This document shows, in pieces, positions 34,387 to 42,740 of a DNA stretch of 64,000 nt (positions are counted from its first letter, which is position 1; each line of letters opens with the position of its first letter). The notes beneath the pieces were generated by a model. That model did no database searches. It had not been told where the DNA came from and worked only from the letters and a program-made list of their open reading frames with translations. The DNA lies in NCBI GenBank assembly GCA_900544795.1, contig UQWM01000012.1:3372-67371 (forward strand), written 5' to 3'. This DNA is from an uncultured Phascolarctobacterium sp. (GTDB lineage: Bacteria > Bacillota > Negativicutes > Acidaminococcales > Acidaminococcaceae). Made by a program: the position numbers and the translations under genes.

Positions 34387-34522
34387 AACTCCACGACCTT
34401 TCAAAACATCTGTTCGTTAAACATATCATAAACCGAACTGTTTTGTTTGTCAAGAGTTTTTGTAAAATTTTGTTCGTTTTTATTGTCAATAAGCGAACGC
34501 GATTGCATTTAACCAAACACAA

Positions 34523-35464
34523 CTAACCCCGCAGCACCCACATATAAAAGGGGGTAGTCAGCACTGCCAGCAGCGTGCTTACTACGGTCAGCATGGCTGC
34601 GTACTTATAGTCGCCGCCATAGACCTTAGCTACGATGGAAGTGTTCGTCATAGCCGGCATGGCGGCCTGCATAATGAAAACCTCGCTCATCAGTGTCGGT
34701 AGCGTAAAAAAGGGCAGGCAGACCATCACGCACAGCGGACAGATAACAAAACGACCCACCATCGCCGCCACCAGCTCACGGTCAAAGCGTATCTCATCCC
34801 ACGATGCCTTGCTCATAGCGATACCAATAAAGAGCATCGCCAGCGGCGTGGTCATACCGCCTAAATAACGAAATGCCGCTTCCACCGGCAGCGGCAGCCG
34901 CCAATCCAGCAGCACCAGAAAAATACCGGCCAAAAATCCCAAAAGCGGCGGGTTTAAAACCACCTTCAAGGTCTTACGGCTGCACCAGGGAGCAGCCACA
35001 CCGGCGTCCGACGCCATATCGTGCACCGCCACCACCCAAAACATGGTAGTGTTGACCATATAATACAGCATCACATAAGGTATGCCTTCTTCGCCAAACA
35101 GCGCCAGCGTCATCGGCAGGCCGATAAATATGGTGTTGGATACAAAAAACACCGTGCAGAAAACACCCACCCGTTCGCGCCGCACCTTCAGCAGCTTCGC
35201 CACCCCGTGGCCGATAAAATAGCCCATAACCATGGAAATTATCGGTACCGGCAGCCCGCCGCTCATGGCGATCAGCTGGTCGTGACTAAAATTGGCCGTC
35301 AGGTTGACGATCATATAGGTGGGCAGACAGACCTTGGTTACCAGCTGGGCAACCGCTGCGCTGAAGCTTTCGGAAAACCAGCCTTTTTTCGACAGATAAA
35401 AACCTGTGGCGATCATAATGACGATCGTTAAAATTCCCTGCAACGCATGCAAAACTGCCGCCAT
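34523..35464 (-). CDS. AEC-family transporter (auxin efflux carrier superfamily)
   Basis: A 313-residue protein with about ten membrane helices. The N-terminus GILTIVIMIATGFYLSKKGW and the mid-protein FVSNTIFIGLPMTLALFGEEG are typical of AEC permeases, which move malonate, malate or other carboxylates. The C-terminal half has AAMPAMTNTSIVAKVYG, the second half-repeat motif. The substrate is not inferable. Single gene; the terminator of the gene upstream lies between 35483 and 35513. Confidence 0.88.
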   Translation of the reverse strand: MAAVLHALQGILTIVIMIATGFYLSKKGWFSESFSAAVAQLVTKVCLPTYMIVNLTANFSHDQLIAMSGGLPVPIISMVMGYFIGHGVAKLLKVRRERVGVFCTVFFVSNTIFIGLPMTLALFGEEGIPYVMLYYMVNTTMFWVVAVHDMASDAGVAAPWCSRKTLKVVLNPPLLGFLAGIFLVLLDWRLPLPVEAAFRYLGGMTTPLAMLFIGIAMSKASWDEIRFDRELVAAMVGRFVICPLCVMVCLPFFTLPTLMSEVFIMQAAMPAMTNTSIVAKVYGGDYKYAAMLTVVSTLLAVLTTPFYMWVLRG

Positions 35465-35482
35465 AAAATCACTTCCTTAAAT

Positions 35483-35513
35483 AAAAAGGCACCGAAGCCC
35501 TCGCCCCGGTGCC
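35483..35513 (-). terminator. Terminator after the 35521-35859 gene
   Basis: GGCACCG/CGGTGCC stem followed on the minus strand by T5. Confidence 0.8.
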
Positions 35514-35520
35514 GCTCAAA

Positions 35521-35859
35521 TCAGTTTTTGGCCTGTTTCGCTTCTTCCAATTTATGCTTCATCCAGTCGATCATGGCCAGCTTGCCAAATTCATGCCAGG
35601 TCTGGCATTCGGTGTTCTTGGCAATATATTCGTTCCATTTATCCTGGTTCACCTGTTCTACTTCTAAAAGGTTCATAATACCAAAGCCACTGCGCCAGAT
35701 CAGATCGTCCATCGAAGTGTATTTGCTGTTCTCGGTCAGGAACTTGTCGTTGAACAGCTCCTGAAAGCTGACTTTGGCTAAGATCTTGCTCAGCTCCTCG
35801 TCCTTGGTGAAGATCTCCAAATACTCTTTAAACTCTTTTTCAATATCCATTGCTGCCAT
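35521..35859 (-). CDS. Hypothetical cytoplasmic helical protein
   Basis: A 112-residue protein, acidic, Lys/Glu-rich and largely helical by composition (MDIEKEFKEYLEIF at the start, DWMKHKLEEAKQAKN at the end), with several Trp residues in the middle. No signal peptide or membrane segment. GGAGG lies 8 nt before ATG 35859. Single gene with its own terminator. No recognised family. Confidence 0.6.
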   Translation of the reverse strand: MAAMDIEKEFKEYLEIFTKDEELSKILAKVSFQELFNDKFLTENSKYTSMDDLIWRSGFGIMNLLEVEQVNQDKWNEYIAKNTECQTWHEFGKLAMIDWMKHKLEEAKQAKN

Positions 35860-35951
35860 AGGTCCATCCTCCGTCTATCAATTATTAAAATATATTCGTC
35901 GACGCAGTTTTAAATCCTGCTTATTTACCTATTGTACCACAAATTTGGCCG

Positions 35952-35983
35952 CAAAAAAACCGCTGGCACAGGCCGGCGGTTTT
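35952..35983 (-). terminator. Terminator of the nifS-nifU operon
   Basis: AAACCGC and GCGGTTT form the base of a GC-rich hairpin, followed on the minus strand by T7. It lies about 60 bp after the nifU stop. Confidence 0.7.
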
Positions 35984-36042
35984 TCTGTAAAACTATTGTG
36001 ATAAAAAGGAGGAGTGGAAAATTTTGACAGCAAAATCAACTG

Positions 36043-36468
36043 TCAGTGGCCGCAGTCGTGGCAGCAGCCGGTACAAACATCTATGCCTTCGGTAGACATA
36101 CCGTTTTTGACCTTGTAGTCATAAATAGCGGCACGCAAACCGTCGGCGGCCAAGTTGGAACAATGCATCTTGACCGGCGGCAAGCCGTCAAGCGCCTCGG
36201 CAACTGCTAAATTAGTCAGTGCCAGCGCTTCTTCGACCGACTTGCCCTTGGCAAGTTCCGTCGCCATACTGCTGGTAGCGATCGCCGCACCGCAGCCAAA
36301 GGTCTGGAAGCTGATATCGGTAATGATATTGTCCTTGACCTTAATAAAAATCTTCATGATATCGCCGCATTTGGCGTTGCCAACCTCGCCGACACCGTCA
36401 GCATCGGGCATTACGCCCACATTGCGAGGATTCATAAAATGGTCCATTACTTTTTCACTGTATGCCAT
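36043..36468 (-). CDS. nifU: NifU/IscU-type Fe-S scaffold protein
   Basis: A 141-residue protein. MAYSEKVMDHFMNPRNVG opens it as in NifU N-terminal/IscU scaffolds. The three cluster cysteines are in NAKCGD, TFGCGAA and MHCSNLA. The C-terminus CTGCCHDCGH adds a Cys/His cluster seen in some anaerobe forms. It assembles 2Fe-2S/4Fe-4S clusters with sulfur from NifS. ATG 36468 (AGGTG 6 nt upstream) is preferred over GTG 36477. It lies 17 bp after nifS. Confidence 0.92.
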   Translation of the reverse strand: MAYSEKVMDHFMNPRNVGVMPDADGVGEVGNAKCGDIMKIFIKVKDNIITDISFQTFGCGAAIATSSMATELAKGKSVEEALALTNLAVAEALDGLPPVKMHCSNLAADGLRAAIYDYKVKNGMSTEGIDVCTGCCHDCGH

Positions 36469-36485
36469 AAGCTGCACCTGCTTTC

Positions 36486-37646
36486 TTATTTGTGGTAAAG
36501 GGGCGACATAGCCCGTAATTTTTCAACTATAGGCGGCAGTTCCGCCAAAACATAGGCCACGTCTTCCTCGCTGCTATCTTCCGACAAAGTCAGCCGCAGC
36601 GAGCCGTGGGCAATTTCATGGGGCAGGCCTATAGCCAGCAGTACATGAGACGGGTCAAGCGAACCCGACGTGCAGGCGCTGCCGCTGGAAGCCGCAATGC
36701 CCAGATGGTCTAAAAGCAGCAGCAGGCCTTCGCCTTCGATATACCTGATGCTGACGTTCACATTATTAGGCAGCCTGTCGGTTGGATGACCATTCAGGCG
36801 CACCTCGGGAATCTTTGCCAAAATCCCTTCGATAAGTCGGTCACGCAAAGCGCGTGTTTTTTCGGCGTTGGCCGCCATATTTTCTTTAGCGTAAGCTGCC
36901 GCCATACCCAAACCTACGATACCGGCTGTATTTTCAGTACCCGCTCGCAGTCCTTTTTCCTGGCCGCCACCGGCGATCAACGCCGGAATACGCACGCCCT
37001 GACGGATATACACAGCGCCCACGCCTTTGGGCCCATGAAATTTGTGTGCAGTCAAAGTCAACAGGTCGATATTATCTGCGGCCACATCGATGGGGATATG
37101 CCCCGCCGCCTGTACCGCATCGGTATGTAGCAATACCTTATGGGCACGGCACACAGCGCCGATCTCCCTGATAGGCATCAGTGTCCCGATCTCGTTATTG
37201 GCATACATCACCGAAACCAGGATCGTATCAGGACGCAAAGCAGCTTCTACCTGCGCCGCACTCACTCTGCCGAATTCGTCTACCGGCAGATATGTAATCT
37301 CAAAGCCTGTTTTCGCCAGCTCCTCACAGGTATGCAGCACCGCATGATGTTCGACCTGGGTAGTGATGATGTGCCGGCCTTTTTTGGCATAGGTAGCTGC
37401 CACGCCTTTGATCAGCATATTATCGCCCTCGCTGCCACCGCCGGTAAAAATAATTTCCTTGGGCGACGCGCCGATCAGGTCGGCCACCTGCTGCCGGGCA
37501 GTCGCAATAACCGTCGCGGCACGCTGCGCCACCTTATAGATACTGGAAGGGTTCCCATAATTTTCTACCATCACCTTGGCCATAGCCTCGGCGATCTCCG
37601 GCCTGATCTTAGTCGTGGCCGCATTATCTAAATAAACTTCCCGCAT
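36486..37646 (-). CDS. nifS: NifS/IscS-type cysteine desulfurase
   Basis: A 386-residue PLP enzyme starting MREVYLDNAATTKI. The PLP lysine is in LTAHKFHGPKGVG near residue 200, and the catalytic cysteine in SGSACTSGSLDPSHVL near 322. It releases sulfur from cysteine for NifU clusters and for tRNA thiolation by MnmA, encoded 3 kb away. ATG 37646 follows AAAGGAC. The promoter has consensus elements with a candidate Rrf2 operator in the spacer, shared with the divergent regulator gene. Confidence 0.94.
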   Translation of the reverse strand: MREVYLDNAATTKIRPEIAEAMAKVMVENYGNPSSIYKVAQRAATVIATARQQVADLIGASPKEIIFTGGGSEGDNMLIKGVAATYAKKGRHIITTQVEHHAVLHTCEELAKTGFEITYLPVDEFGRVSAAQVEAALRPDTILVSVMYANNEIGTLMPIREIGAVCRAHKVLLHTDAVQAAGHIPIDVAADNIDLLTLTAHKFHGPKGVGAVYIRQGVRIPALIAGGGQEKGLRAGTENTAGIVGLGMAAAYAKENMAANAEKTRALRDRLIEGILAKIPEVRLNGHPTDRLPNNVNVSIRYIEGEGLLLLLDHLGIAASSGSACTSGSLDPSHVLLAIGLPHEIAHGSLRLTLSEDSSEEDVAYVLAELPPIVEKLRAMSPLYHK

Positions 37647-37696
37647 AGCGATCCGTCCTTTCATATTTCCTAGTTGTTTAGTATGATTACATCTTC

Positions 37697-37725
37697 AGTA
37701 TAGTAATTCCTACTAATTTTGTCAA
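37697..37725 (-). promoter_or_regulatory. nifS promoter with candidate Rrf2 operator in the spacer
   Basis: TTGACA (37725-37720), a 17-bp spacer and TATACT (37702-37697) on the minus strand. The plus-strand box AATTCCTACTAA at 37705-37716 fills the spacer and matches the box at 37777-37788 in 11 of 12 positions. Confidence 0.7.
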
Positions 37726-37773
37726 GTTTCCTTTGTGAACTTTTTGTGTGAAAAAAATTTTTTTACTTAGCTA

Positions 37774-37802
37774 TTGAATTCCTAGTAAAGTAGTAGTAAA
37801 AT
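37774..37802 (+). promoter_or_regulatory. Promoter of the Rrf2-cysK operon with candidate operator in the spacer
   Basis: TTGAAT at 37774-37779, a 17-bp spacer, TAAAAT at 37797-37802. The box AATTCCTAGTAA at 37777-37788 overlaps the -35 and spacer. Confidence 0.7.
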
Positions 37803-37832
37803 AAGGGCAAGCTTTTGAAAGGACGTGTATCT

Positions 37833-38264
37833 ATGAAAATCTCTACCAAAGGACGTTATGCTTTGCGGCTGATGCTGGACCTGGCTTACAATCATACCGG
37901 CAGCTTCATCCCCATTAAGAATATTTCCCAGCGGCAGGATATTTCTGACAAATATCTGGAACAGATCATCACGCAGCTGAGTCGCGCCGGACTTGTCAAA
38001 AGCGCACGCGGAGCCCAGGGCGGCTATATGCTTTCCAAAGAGCCCCAGGACTACACCGTAGGCGAGATACTGCGCCTGCTGGAAGGAAACCTGGCGCCGG
38101 TGGCCTGTGTAGACGACACTAAAGATGCCTGCACCCGGGCCGACGAATGTGTGACCATGGAAGTATGGCGCGAAATAAAAGACGCCGTCAATAAAGTAGT
38201 CGATAACATCACCTTAGCTGACCTGGTTGAGCAGCAGCGGCAGAAATGTCGATGTTGCAGGTAA
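37833..38264 (+). CDS. Rrf2-family regulator (IscR/CymR-like)
   Basis: A 143-residue winged-helix repressor: MKISTKGRYALRLMLDLA start, QRQDISDKYLEQIITQL recognition region, GGYMLSKEP wing. Three cysteines in CVDDTKDACTRADEC (x7, x5 spacing), followed by TMEVW, resemble the Fe-S cluster ligands of IscR. The neighbours nifS-nifU and cysK suggest control of cluster assembly and cysteine supply; Bacillus CymR works with CysK, so either sensing mode is possible. ATG 37833 (AAAGGAC upstream) is chosen over 37815. It probably represses itself and nifS. Confidence 0.88.
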   Translation: MKISTKGRYALRLMLDLAYNHTGSFIPIKNISQRQDISDKYLEQIITQLSRAGLVKSARGAQGGYMLSKEPQDYTVGEILRLLEGNLAPVACVDDTKDACTRADECVTMEVWREIKDAVNKVVDNITLADLVEQQRQKCRCCR

Positions 38265-38309
38265 GGACCGTAAGCAGCACTATTATTTTTTAAGAAAGGT
38301 TTTGATATC

Positions 38310-39245
38310 ATGACTAACATTGCCCACAGCTTGACCGACTTGATCGGCAACACTCCGCTCCTGGAGCTGACCAACTATAACAAAAAATTTGCCCCTAAGG
38401 CGACTATCATCGCCAAATTGGAATATTTCAATCCGGCTGGCAGTGCCAAAGACCGTATCGCCATGGCGATGATCGACGCTGCTGAAGCCCAGGGAATCCT
38501 GCAAAAGGATTCCGTCATCATCGAGCCCACCAGCGGCAACACAGGCATCGGCCTGGCCAGTGTCGCTTCGGCACGCGGCTACCGTACCATCCTTACCATG
38601 CCCGAGACCATGTCCGTCGAACGCCGCAACCTGCTTAAAGCCTACGGCGCCGAACTGGTACTAACTCCCGGCTCTGCCGGGATGCAGGGGGCTATCGATA
38701 AAGCCGAGCAGCTGGCAGCCCAGCTTCCCAACGCTTTTATCCCCGGCCAATTCATCAATCCGGCCAATCCGGCCATCCATAAAGCAACCACAGGCCCCGA
38801 GATCTGGCGCGATACCGACGGACAAGTCGATATCTTCGTCGCCGGCGTCGGCACGGGCGGCACCGTCAGCGGTGTCGGTGCTTATTTAAAAGAACAGAAC
38901 CCGCGTGTCAGGATCATCGCCGTCGAGCCCAGCGCTTCGCCGCTGCTTTCCGGCGGTCAACCGGGCCCCCACAAGATCCAGGGCATCGGCGCCAACTTCG
39001 TTCCCAAAAACTTCGACCGCAGCGTCGTTGACGAAATAATGCCCATCGAAGCCGACAACGCCTTCGCCACTAGCCGCGAGCTGGCCAAACACGAAGGCCT
39101 GCTGGTGGGTATCTCCTCCGGTGCGGCAGCTTACGCCGCCACCCTTTTGGCCCAGCGCCCCGAAAACGCCGGCAAAAAAATCGTGGTACTGCTGCCCGAC
39201 ACCGGTGAACGGTACCTGTCCACCCCCGGCTTTTTAGAAGATTAA
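38310..39245 (+). CDS. cysK: Cysteine synthase A (O-acetylserine sulfhydrylase)
   Basis: A 311-residue fold-type-II PLP enzyme. LIGNTPLLEL opens it, the PLP lysine is in NPAGSAKDRIA near residue 46, and the substrate loop EPTSGNTGIGL is near residue 70. GTGGTVSGVG is the phosphate-binding loop. It makes cysteine from O-acetylserine and sulfide. It lies 45 bp after the Rrf2 gene, probably in one operon, which links cysteine synthesis to the regulator and to NifS use of cysteine. Confidence 0.95.
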   Translation: MTNIAHSLTDLIGNTPLLELTNYNKKFAPKATIIAKLEYFNPAGSAKDRIAMAMIDAAEAQGILQKDSVIIEPTSGNTGIGLASVASARGYRTILTMPETMSVERRNLLKAYGAELVLTPGSAGMQGAIDKAEQLAAQLPNAFIPGQFINPANPAIHKATTGPEIWRDTDGQVDIFVAGVGTGGTVSGVGAYLKEQNPRVRIIAVEPSASPLLSGGQPGPHKIQGIGANFVPKNFDRSVVDEIMPIEADNAFATSRELAKHEGLLVGISSGAAAYAATLLAQRPENAGKKIVVLLPDTGERYLSTPGFLED

Positions 39246-39268
39246 TCCCGGGTTCCCCCTCCTGGCAA

Positions 39269-39297
39269 AAAAGCGCAGAGCCAAACTCTGCGCTTTT
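39269..39297 (+). terminator. Terminator of the Rrf2-cysK operon
   Basis: AAAAGCGCAGAG pairs with CTCTGCGCTTTT, 5-nt loop. Confidence 0.8.
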
Positions 39298-39313
39298 ACT
39301 TTGTTTGTGAGCC

Positions 39314-39351
39314 ATGAACCTTGCCAAGTGTTCATACATGCCCTTGTGGTA
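39314..39351 (+). repeat. Imperfect direct repeat, copy A
   Basis: About 38 bp, roughly three-quarters identical to copy B at 39472-39509. Shared parts include GCCA, TCATAC and TGGTA. It looks like a decayed duplicate of the promoter region of the HD-domain gene. Confidence 0.55.
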
Positions 39352-39432
39352 CTGTTTGAGTGCTTAATGAGACATTGAGACACTGTTAGTTGCAAGTATT
39401 GCGACGCAAATAACAGGATTATCGAAAGTCCG

Positions 39433-39465
39433 CAAATATAGCGCCCAAACAGGAAGCTATATTTG
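39433..39465 (+). other. Hairpin between the direct repeats
   Basis: CAAATATAGC at 39433-39442 pairs with GCTATATTTG at 39456-39465. No T run follows. Confidence 0.5.
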
Positions 39466-39471
39466 TGCTCC

Positions 39472-39513
39472 ATGAGCCTGCCATAGCACTCATACGTACC
39501 TTTATGGTATAAT
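39472..39513 (+). promoter_or_regulatory. Repeat copy B carrying the extended -10 promoter of the HD-domain gene
   Basis: The copy ends in TGG-TATAAT (39505-39513), an extended -10 about 40 bp before ATG 39552. Confidence 0.55.
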
Positions 39514-39551
39514 TATTCTATTGAAATATGATACTGGAAGGATTGATTTTT

Positions 39552-40142
39552 ATGGCAACTTTAACTAGAGAGCAAGCCTGGCAGCTGCTTACCGAATACA
39601 ACAAGGAGCCTTTCCATCTGCGCCACGCGCTGACGGTGGAAGGCATTATGAAATACTTTGCCAATACATTGGGCTACGGCGACGAAGCTGACTTTTGGGC
39701 CCAGGTAGGGCTACTGCACGACCTTGACTTTGAAGTTTACCCTACTGAGCACTGCATCAAATCACAGGAGATCATGCGCGAGCATGGTTTGGACGAAAGG
39801 CTTATCACCGCCACTGCCAGCCACGGCTACGGCCTGGCGCAGAACGATATCGCACCGCAGCATCAAATGGAAAAGATCCTCTTCGCTATTGATGAGCTTT
39901 CCGGACTGATCGGTGCCGCCGCTATCATGCGGCCTTCCAAAAGCGTTATGGATCTGGAACTTAAATCCGTCAAGAAGAAATATAAAGATAAAAAATTTGC
40001 CGCCGGCTGCTCCCGCGACGTCATTGAAAAAGGTGCCGCTGACCTGGGCTGGACCGTCGACGAACTGATCGAAAAAACTATTCTGGCCATGCGTGCAGAC
40101 GAAGCCGCCATCAACGAAGCCTGTGCTTCCTTGGACGCCTGA
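39552..40142 (+). CDS. HD-domain hydrolase
   Basis: A 196-residue cytoplasmic protein. The metal-binding pattern is clear: HLRHALTVEG supplies the first His, LLHDLDFE the His-Asp pair and TASHGYG another His. Members of this branch (HDIG-like, single domain) hydrolyse phosphate esters of nucleotides or unknown substrates. ATG 39552 follows AAGGA. It lies 20 bp before mnmA and is likely co-transcribed with it; a link to tRNA or nucleotide turnover is only a guess. Confidence 0.82.
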   Translation: MATLTREQAWQLLTEYNKEPFHLRHALTVEGIMKYFANTLGYGDEADFWAQVGLLHDLDFEVYPTEHCIKSQEIMREHGLDERLITATASHGYGLAQNDIAPQHQMEKILFAIDELSGLIGAAAIMRPSKSVMDLELKSVKKKYKDKKFAAGCSRDVIEKGAADLGWTVDELIEKTILAMRADEAAINEACASLDA

Positions 40143-40162
40143 GCCCTTAAGGACTTGCTACT

Positions 40163-41260
40163 ATGAAGAAAAAAGTTTTAGTCGCCATGAGTGGCGGCGT
40201 CGACAGCTCGGCTGCCGCCATGCTTTTGCAGCAACAGGGCTACGACGTGACCGGCGTCACCCTGCGGATGTTCTCTAACGAAGACCTGGGGCTGGAACAA
40301 GACAGCGCCTGCTGCTCGCTGAGCGACGTGGAAGACGCCAAACTTGTCGCCCACAAGCTGGAGATACCGCACTATGTGTTCAACTTCAGCCCCTGCTTCA
40401 AACGCAGCGTTATCGACCGCTTTATCAGCGAATACGAAGCCGGCCGCACGCCCAATCCCTGCGTCGACTGCAATAAACATATCAAATTCGGCGAGTTATT
40501 TGAGCGCGCCCAGCTGATGGACTGCGATTATTTGGCCACAGGCCACTATGCCCGTATCGTTTTTGACGCGTCTAAAAACCGCTGGCTGCTGGCCCGCGGC
40601 GACGACCACGCCAAAGACCAAAGCTATATGCTTTTTAACCTTACCCAAAAACAACTGGCACATATTTTGCTGCCGCTGGCCGACGTCACCAAGCCCGAGA
40701 TCCGCCTTATGAGCGAAAAGCGCGGCCTGGTAACTGCCAACAAGCCCGACAGTCAGGATATCTGCTTTGTTCCCGATGGCGACTATACTGCCTTTATCGA
40801 ACGTACCACCGGGCAGAAGCCAAAACCGGGTAAATTCGTGCATTTGAACGGTCAGGTACTGGGCACCCATCAGGGACTCATCCACTACACCATCGGACAG
40901 CGCAAAGGGCTGGGCATCGCCTACGATTATCCCCTCTACGTTATCGACAAGGATATCGCCAGCAACACAGTCATTTTGGGCCCTAACGAAGCCCTGTTCC
41001 AAAAAGCGCTGCTGGCCGAAAACTGTAACCTTATCACCATCGATAAACTGGAAGTACCCATGCGCGTAACAGCAAAGACCCGTTACCGCCAAAAAGACGT
41101 GCCCGCCACTATCGAGCCGCTGGCGGATGATACAATCAAAGTAACTTTCGATGAGCCTCAGCGGGCCATCACCCCCGGACAAGCCGTAGTATTTTATGAC
41201 GGCGACTATGTAGTCGGCGGTGGGATCATCGCCGCGCCACTAAAGGAGCCAGAAGTATGA
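40163..41260 (+). CDS. mnmA: tRNA-specific 2-thiouridylase MnmA
   Basis: A 365-residue enzyme. The PP-loop SGGVDSSAAAML is at residues 10-21. Catalytic cysteines are in NPCVDCNKHIKFG (about 96-108) and SQDICFVPDG (about 198-207). It makes 2-thiouridine at the wobble position of tRNA-Lys, -Glu and -Gln with sulfur originating from NifS. It overlaps the next gene by ATGA. Position near nifS and the Rrf2 gene follows the Bacillus cymR-nifS-mnmA grouping. Confidence 0.95.
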   Translation: MKKKVLVAMSGGVDSSAAAMLLQQQGYDVTGVTLRMFSNEDLGLEQDSACCSLSDVEDAKLVAHKLEIPHYVFNFSPCFKRSVIDRFISEYEAGRTPNPCVDCNKHIKFGELFERAQLMDCDYLATGHYARIVFDASKNRWLLARGDDHAKDQSYMLFNLTQKQLAHILLPLADVTKPEIRLMSEKRGLVTANKPDSQDICFVPDGDYTAFIERTTGQKPKPGKFVHLNGQVLGTHQGLIHYTIGQRKGLGIAYDYPLYVIDKDIASNTVILGPNEALFQKALLAENCNLITIDKLEVPMRVTAKTRYRQKDVPATIEPLADDTIKVTFDEPQRAITPGQAVVFYDGDYVVGGGIIAAPLKEPEV

Positions 41261-42192
41261 AATATTTTCTTGCCGCCATCGTCACTGCGGCACTTTTAAG
41301 CGACATCATCCCCGTTTGGGCAGCAGCGGACAGTGATAAAGCCAACAACGCTGCACCCACCGTCCAAACGAAAGCAAGCGACACACTTCCGGACAGCGGT
41401 ATCAGCATCACGCCGCAGGCACAGGCTAAAACACAGGCTGGCACGACAGCTAAAATAACGGCTACGCAGCCGCAAGCACCTGCTGCTGGCAAAAATGCAA
41501 CTGCGCAAGCTGACACTCACAGCAACCAAACGGTAACAACCGGGACTGAGGAAGCAGCCACCACAGCACAACCGCCCCAACCGGTGATCCAGAAGATCCA
41601 GCCACCCGTTCCGCAGGAAAAGCCACTGCGGGTAGTCTGGCCACAAGATTTTTACTACTATGCCTACAACGGCGAACCTTATTACAGCCTGTTGCTACCC
41701 AAAGATTTTGGCAGCGATACTATTGCAGGCCTGCCGGCAGTTGGCCCCATGCTGATGCGTGCCCAAAGCAACATTGTGATGTTGACTTTCGACGCCGCAG
41801 CCAGCGACCCTGCTAAAGCCCGTGTTTTCAGCGACGCTGTTAAAAACCGGGTGCAGATACCGCTGCCGCCCTTAGGGCCCAATCAGGAATATGCCTATAT
41901 CCCTGCTCCCCGCTATAATTACTACACTGACACAGCGCCTCTGGAACTGCCTAAGCAGATAACCAACGCTAAAATAGTAGATGCCGGCACCTGGCGCACA
42001 GCCGAGAACCTGCCGGTGCAATACCTGCTGCTTAGCTGCTACGCCGACGGCCAGCACTGTATGGCCGCCCTCACCCGCAGCGAACGCAGCGGCAAAGCTT
42101 TTGAAGGGCTATTCATCTTCCCTTATGCCGAAAAGCATAACTATCTGCCTTTAGTCAGCCATACGGCCCAAAGCCTGCGGGTACGGAAATAA
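41257..42192 (+). CDS. Secreted hypothetical protein with a long Ala/Thr/Gln/Pro-rich linker
   Basis: A 311-residue protein with a signal peptide (cleavage near VWAA, residue 22). Residues 25-125 are low-complexity, rich in Ala, Thr, Gln and Pro. A globular C-terminal domain of about 180 residues starts at RVVWPQDFYYYAYNGEPYY, with Tyr-rich strands and two Cys near YLLLSCYADGQHCMAAL that could form a disulfide. It overlaps mnmA by 4 bp. No family is recognised. The linker suggests the domain is held away from a membrane or wall. Confidence 0.65.
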   Translation: MKYFLAAIVTAALLSDIIPVWAAADSDKANNAAPTVQTKASDTLPDSGISITPQAQAKTQAGTTAKITATQPQAPAAGKNATAQADTHSNQTVTTGTEEAATTAQPPQPVIQKIQPPVPQEKPLRVVWPQDFYYYAYNGEPYYSLLLPKDFGSDTIAGLPAVGPMLMRAQSNIVMLTFDAAASDPAKARVFSDAVKNRVQIPLPPLGPNQEYAYIPAPRYNYYTDTAPLELPKQITNAKIVDAGTWRTAENLPVQYLLLSCYADGQHCMAALTRSERSGKAFEGLFIFPYAEKHNYLPLVSHTAQSLRVRK

Positions 42193-42198
42193 AAAATA

Positions 42199-42237
42199 AA
42201 CACCGCTATGAACTAATTCGTTCATAGCGGTGTTTTC
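42199..42237. terminator. Bidirectional terminator between convergent genes
   Basis: A 15-bp stem (AACACCGCTATGAAC with its complement), 6-nt loop, A and T runs on the two sides. Confidence 0.85.
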
Positions 42238-42250
42238 TATTGCAGGCACA

Positions 42251-42739
42251 TTATTGCTGGGCCTTGCTGCTATCTCGTCGCGCTTCCAGCAACGTATATT
42301 CAAAAATCATCTGTACTGCCTTTTCACTGCTTACAGGCCGCAGGTATTCTTCGGCTCCCATATCCAGGCAAACCATATCATGGGTGTCCAAATAAAACTG
42401 GCTGGCGATAAAATAACTCCGCTCCTTCACCCCAAACATGTATAAGGTCAACGAAGATGTTAGTTCTTCCAGTCCCGGATTTTTACGCATAATATTCAAA
42501 AATTCACGGTTGGTAAATTTTTCCTGCACCATGATCCCCAAATATAAGCTGCCGTCCTTAGTGTAGGGCTGCAACGAATCCCTGTCAGCATATAACTCGC
42601 CCACCATGCTGCCGCCTATCCTCACCCAGTTGACCGCCGGGGCCGGAACTGCCGCCTGAACTGTATCAGGCCCGGCCAGTGGCAAAACTACCGCCACCAA
42701 CCCGCACAGCAAGCCTGTGATTTTCTGCCACAGCTTCAC
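42251..42739 (-). CDS. Secreted hypothetical protein
   Basis: A 162-residue protein with a signal peptide (VKLWQKITGLLCGLVAVVLP, cleaved near VQAA). I start at GTG 42739, one base after the stop of the upstream gene, with AGGT 8 nt before. The ATG-led alternative at 42760 lies within that gene. The mature part reads NWVRIGGSMVGELYADRDSL, a motif seen in envelope proteins that record stored variables, then a helical and beta mixture ending in Arg/Lys-rich LLEARRDSSKAQQ. No family is recognised. Confidence 0.6.
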   Translation of the reverse strand: MKLWQKITGLLCGLVAVVLPLAGPDTVQAAVPAPAVNWVRIGGSMVGELYADRDSLQPYTKDGSLYLGIMVQEKFTNREFLNIMRKNPGLEELTSSLTLYMFGVKERSYFIASQFYLDTHDMVCLDMGAEEYLRPVSSEKAVQMIFEYTLLEARRDSSKAQQ

Positions 42740-42740
42740 T

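Noticed and set aside
34331..34522. 63-residue minus-strand frame upstream of the LysM gene
   Set aside because: No ribosome site and it overlaps the LysM start in another frame; the DNA looks like a promoter region.
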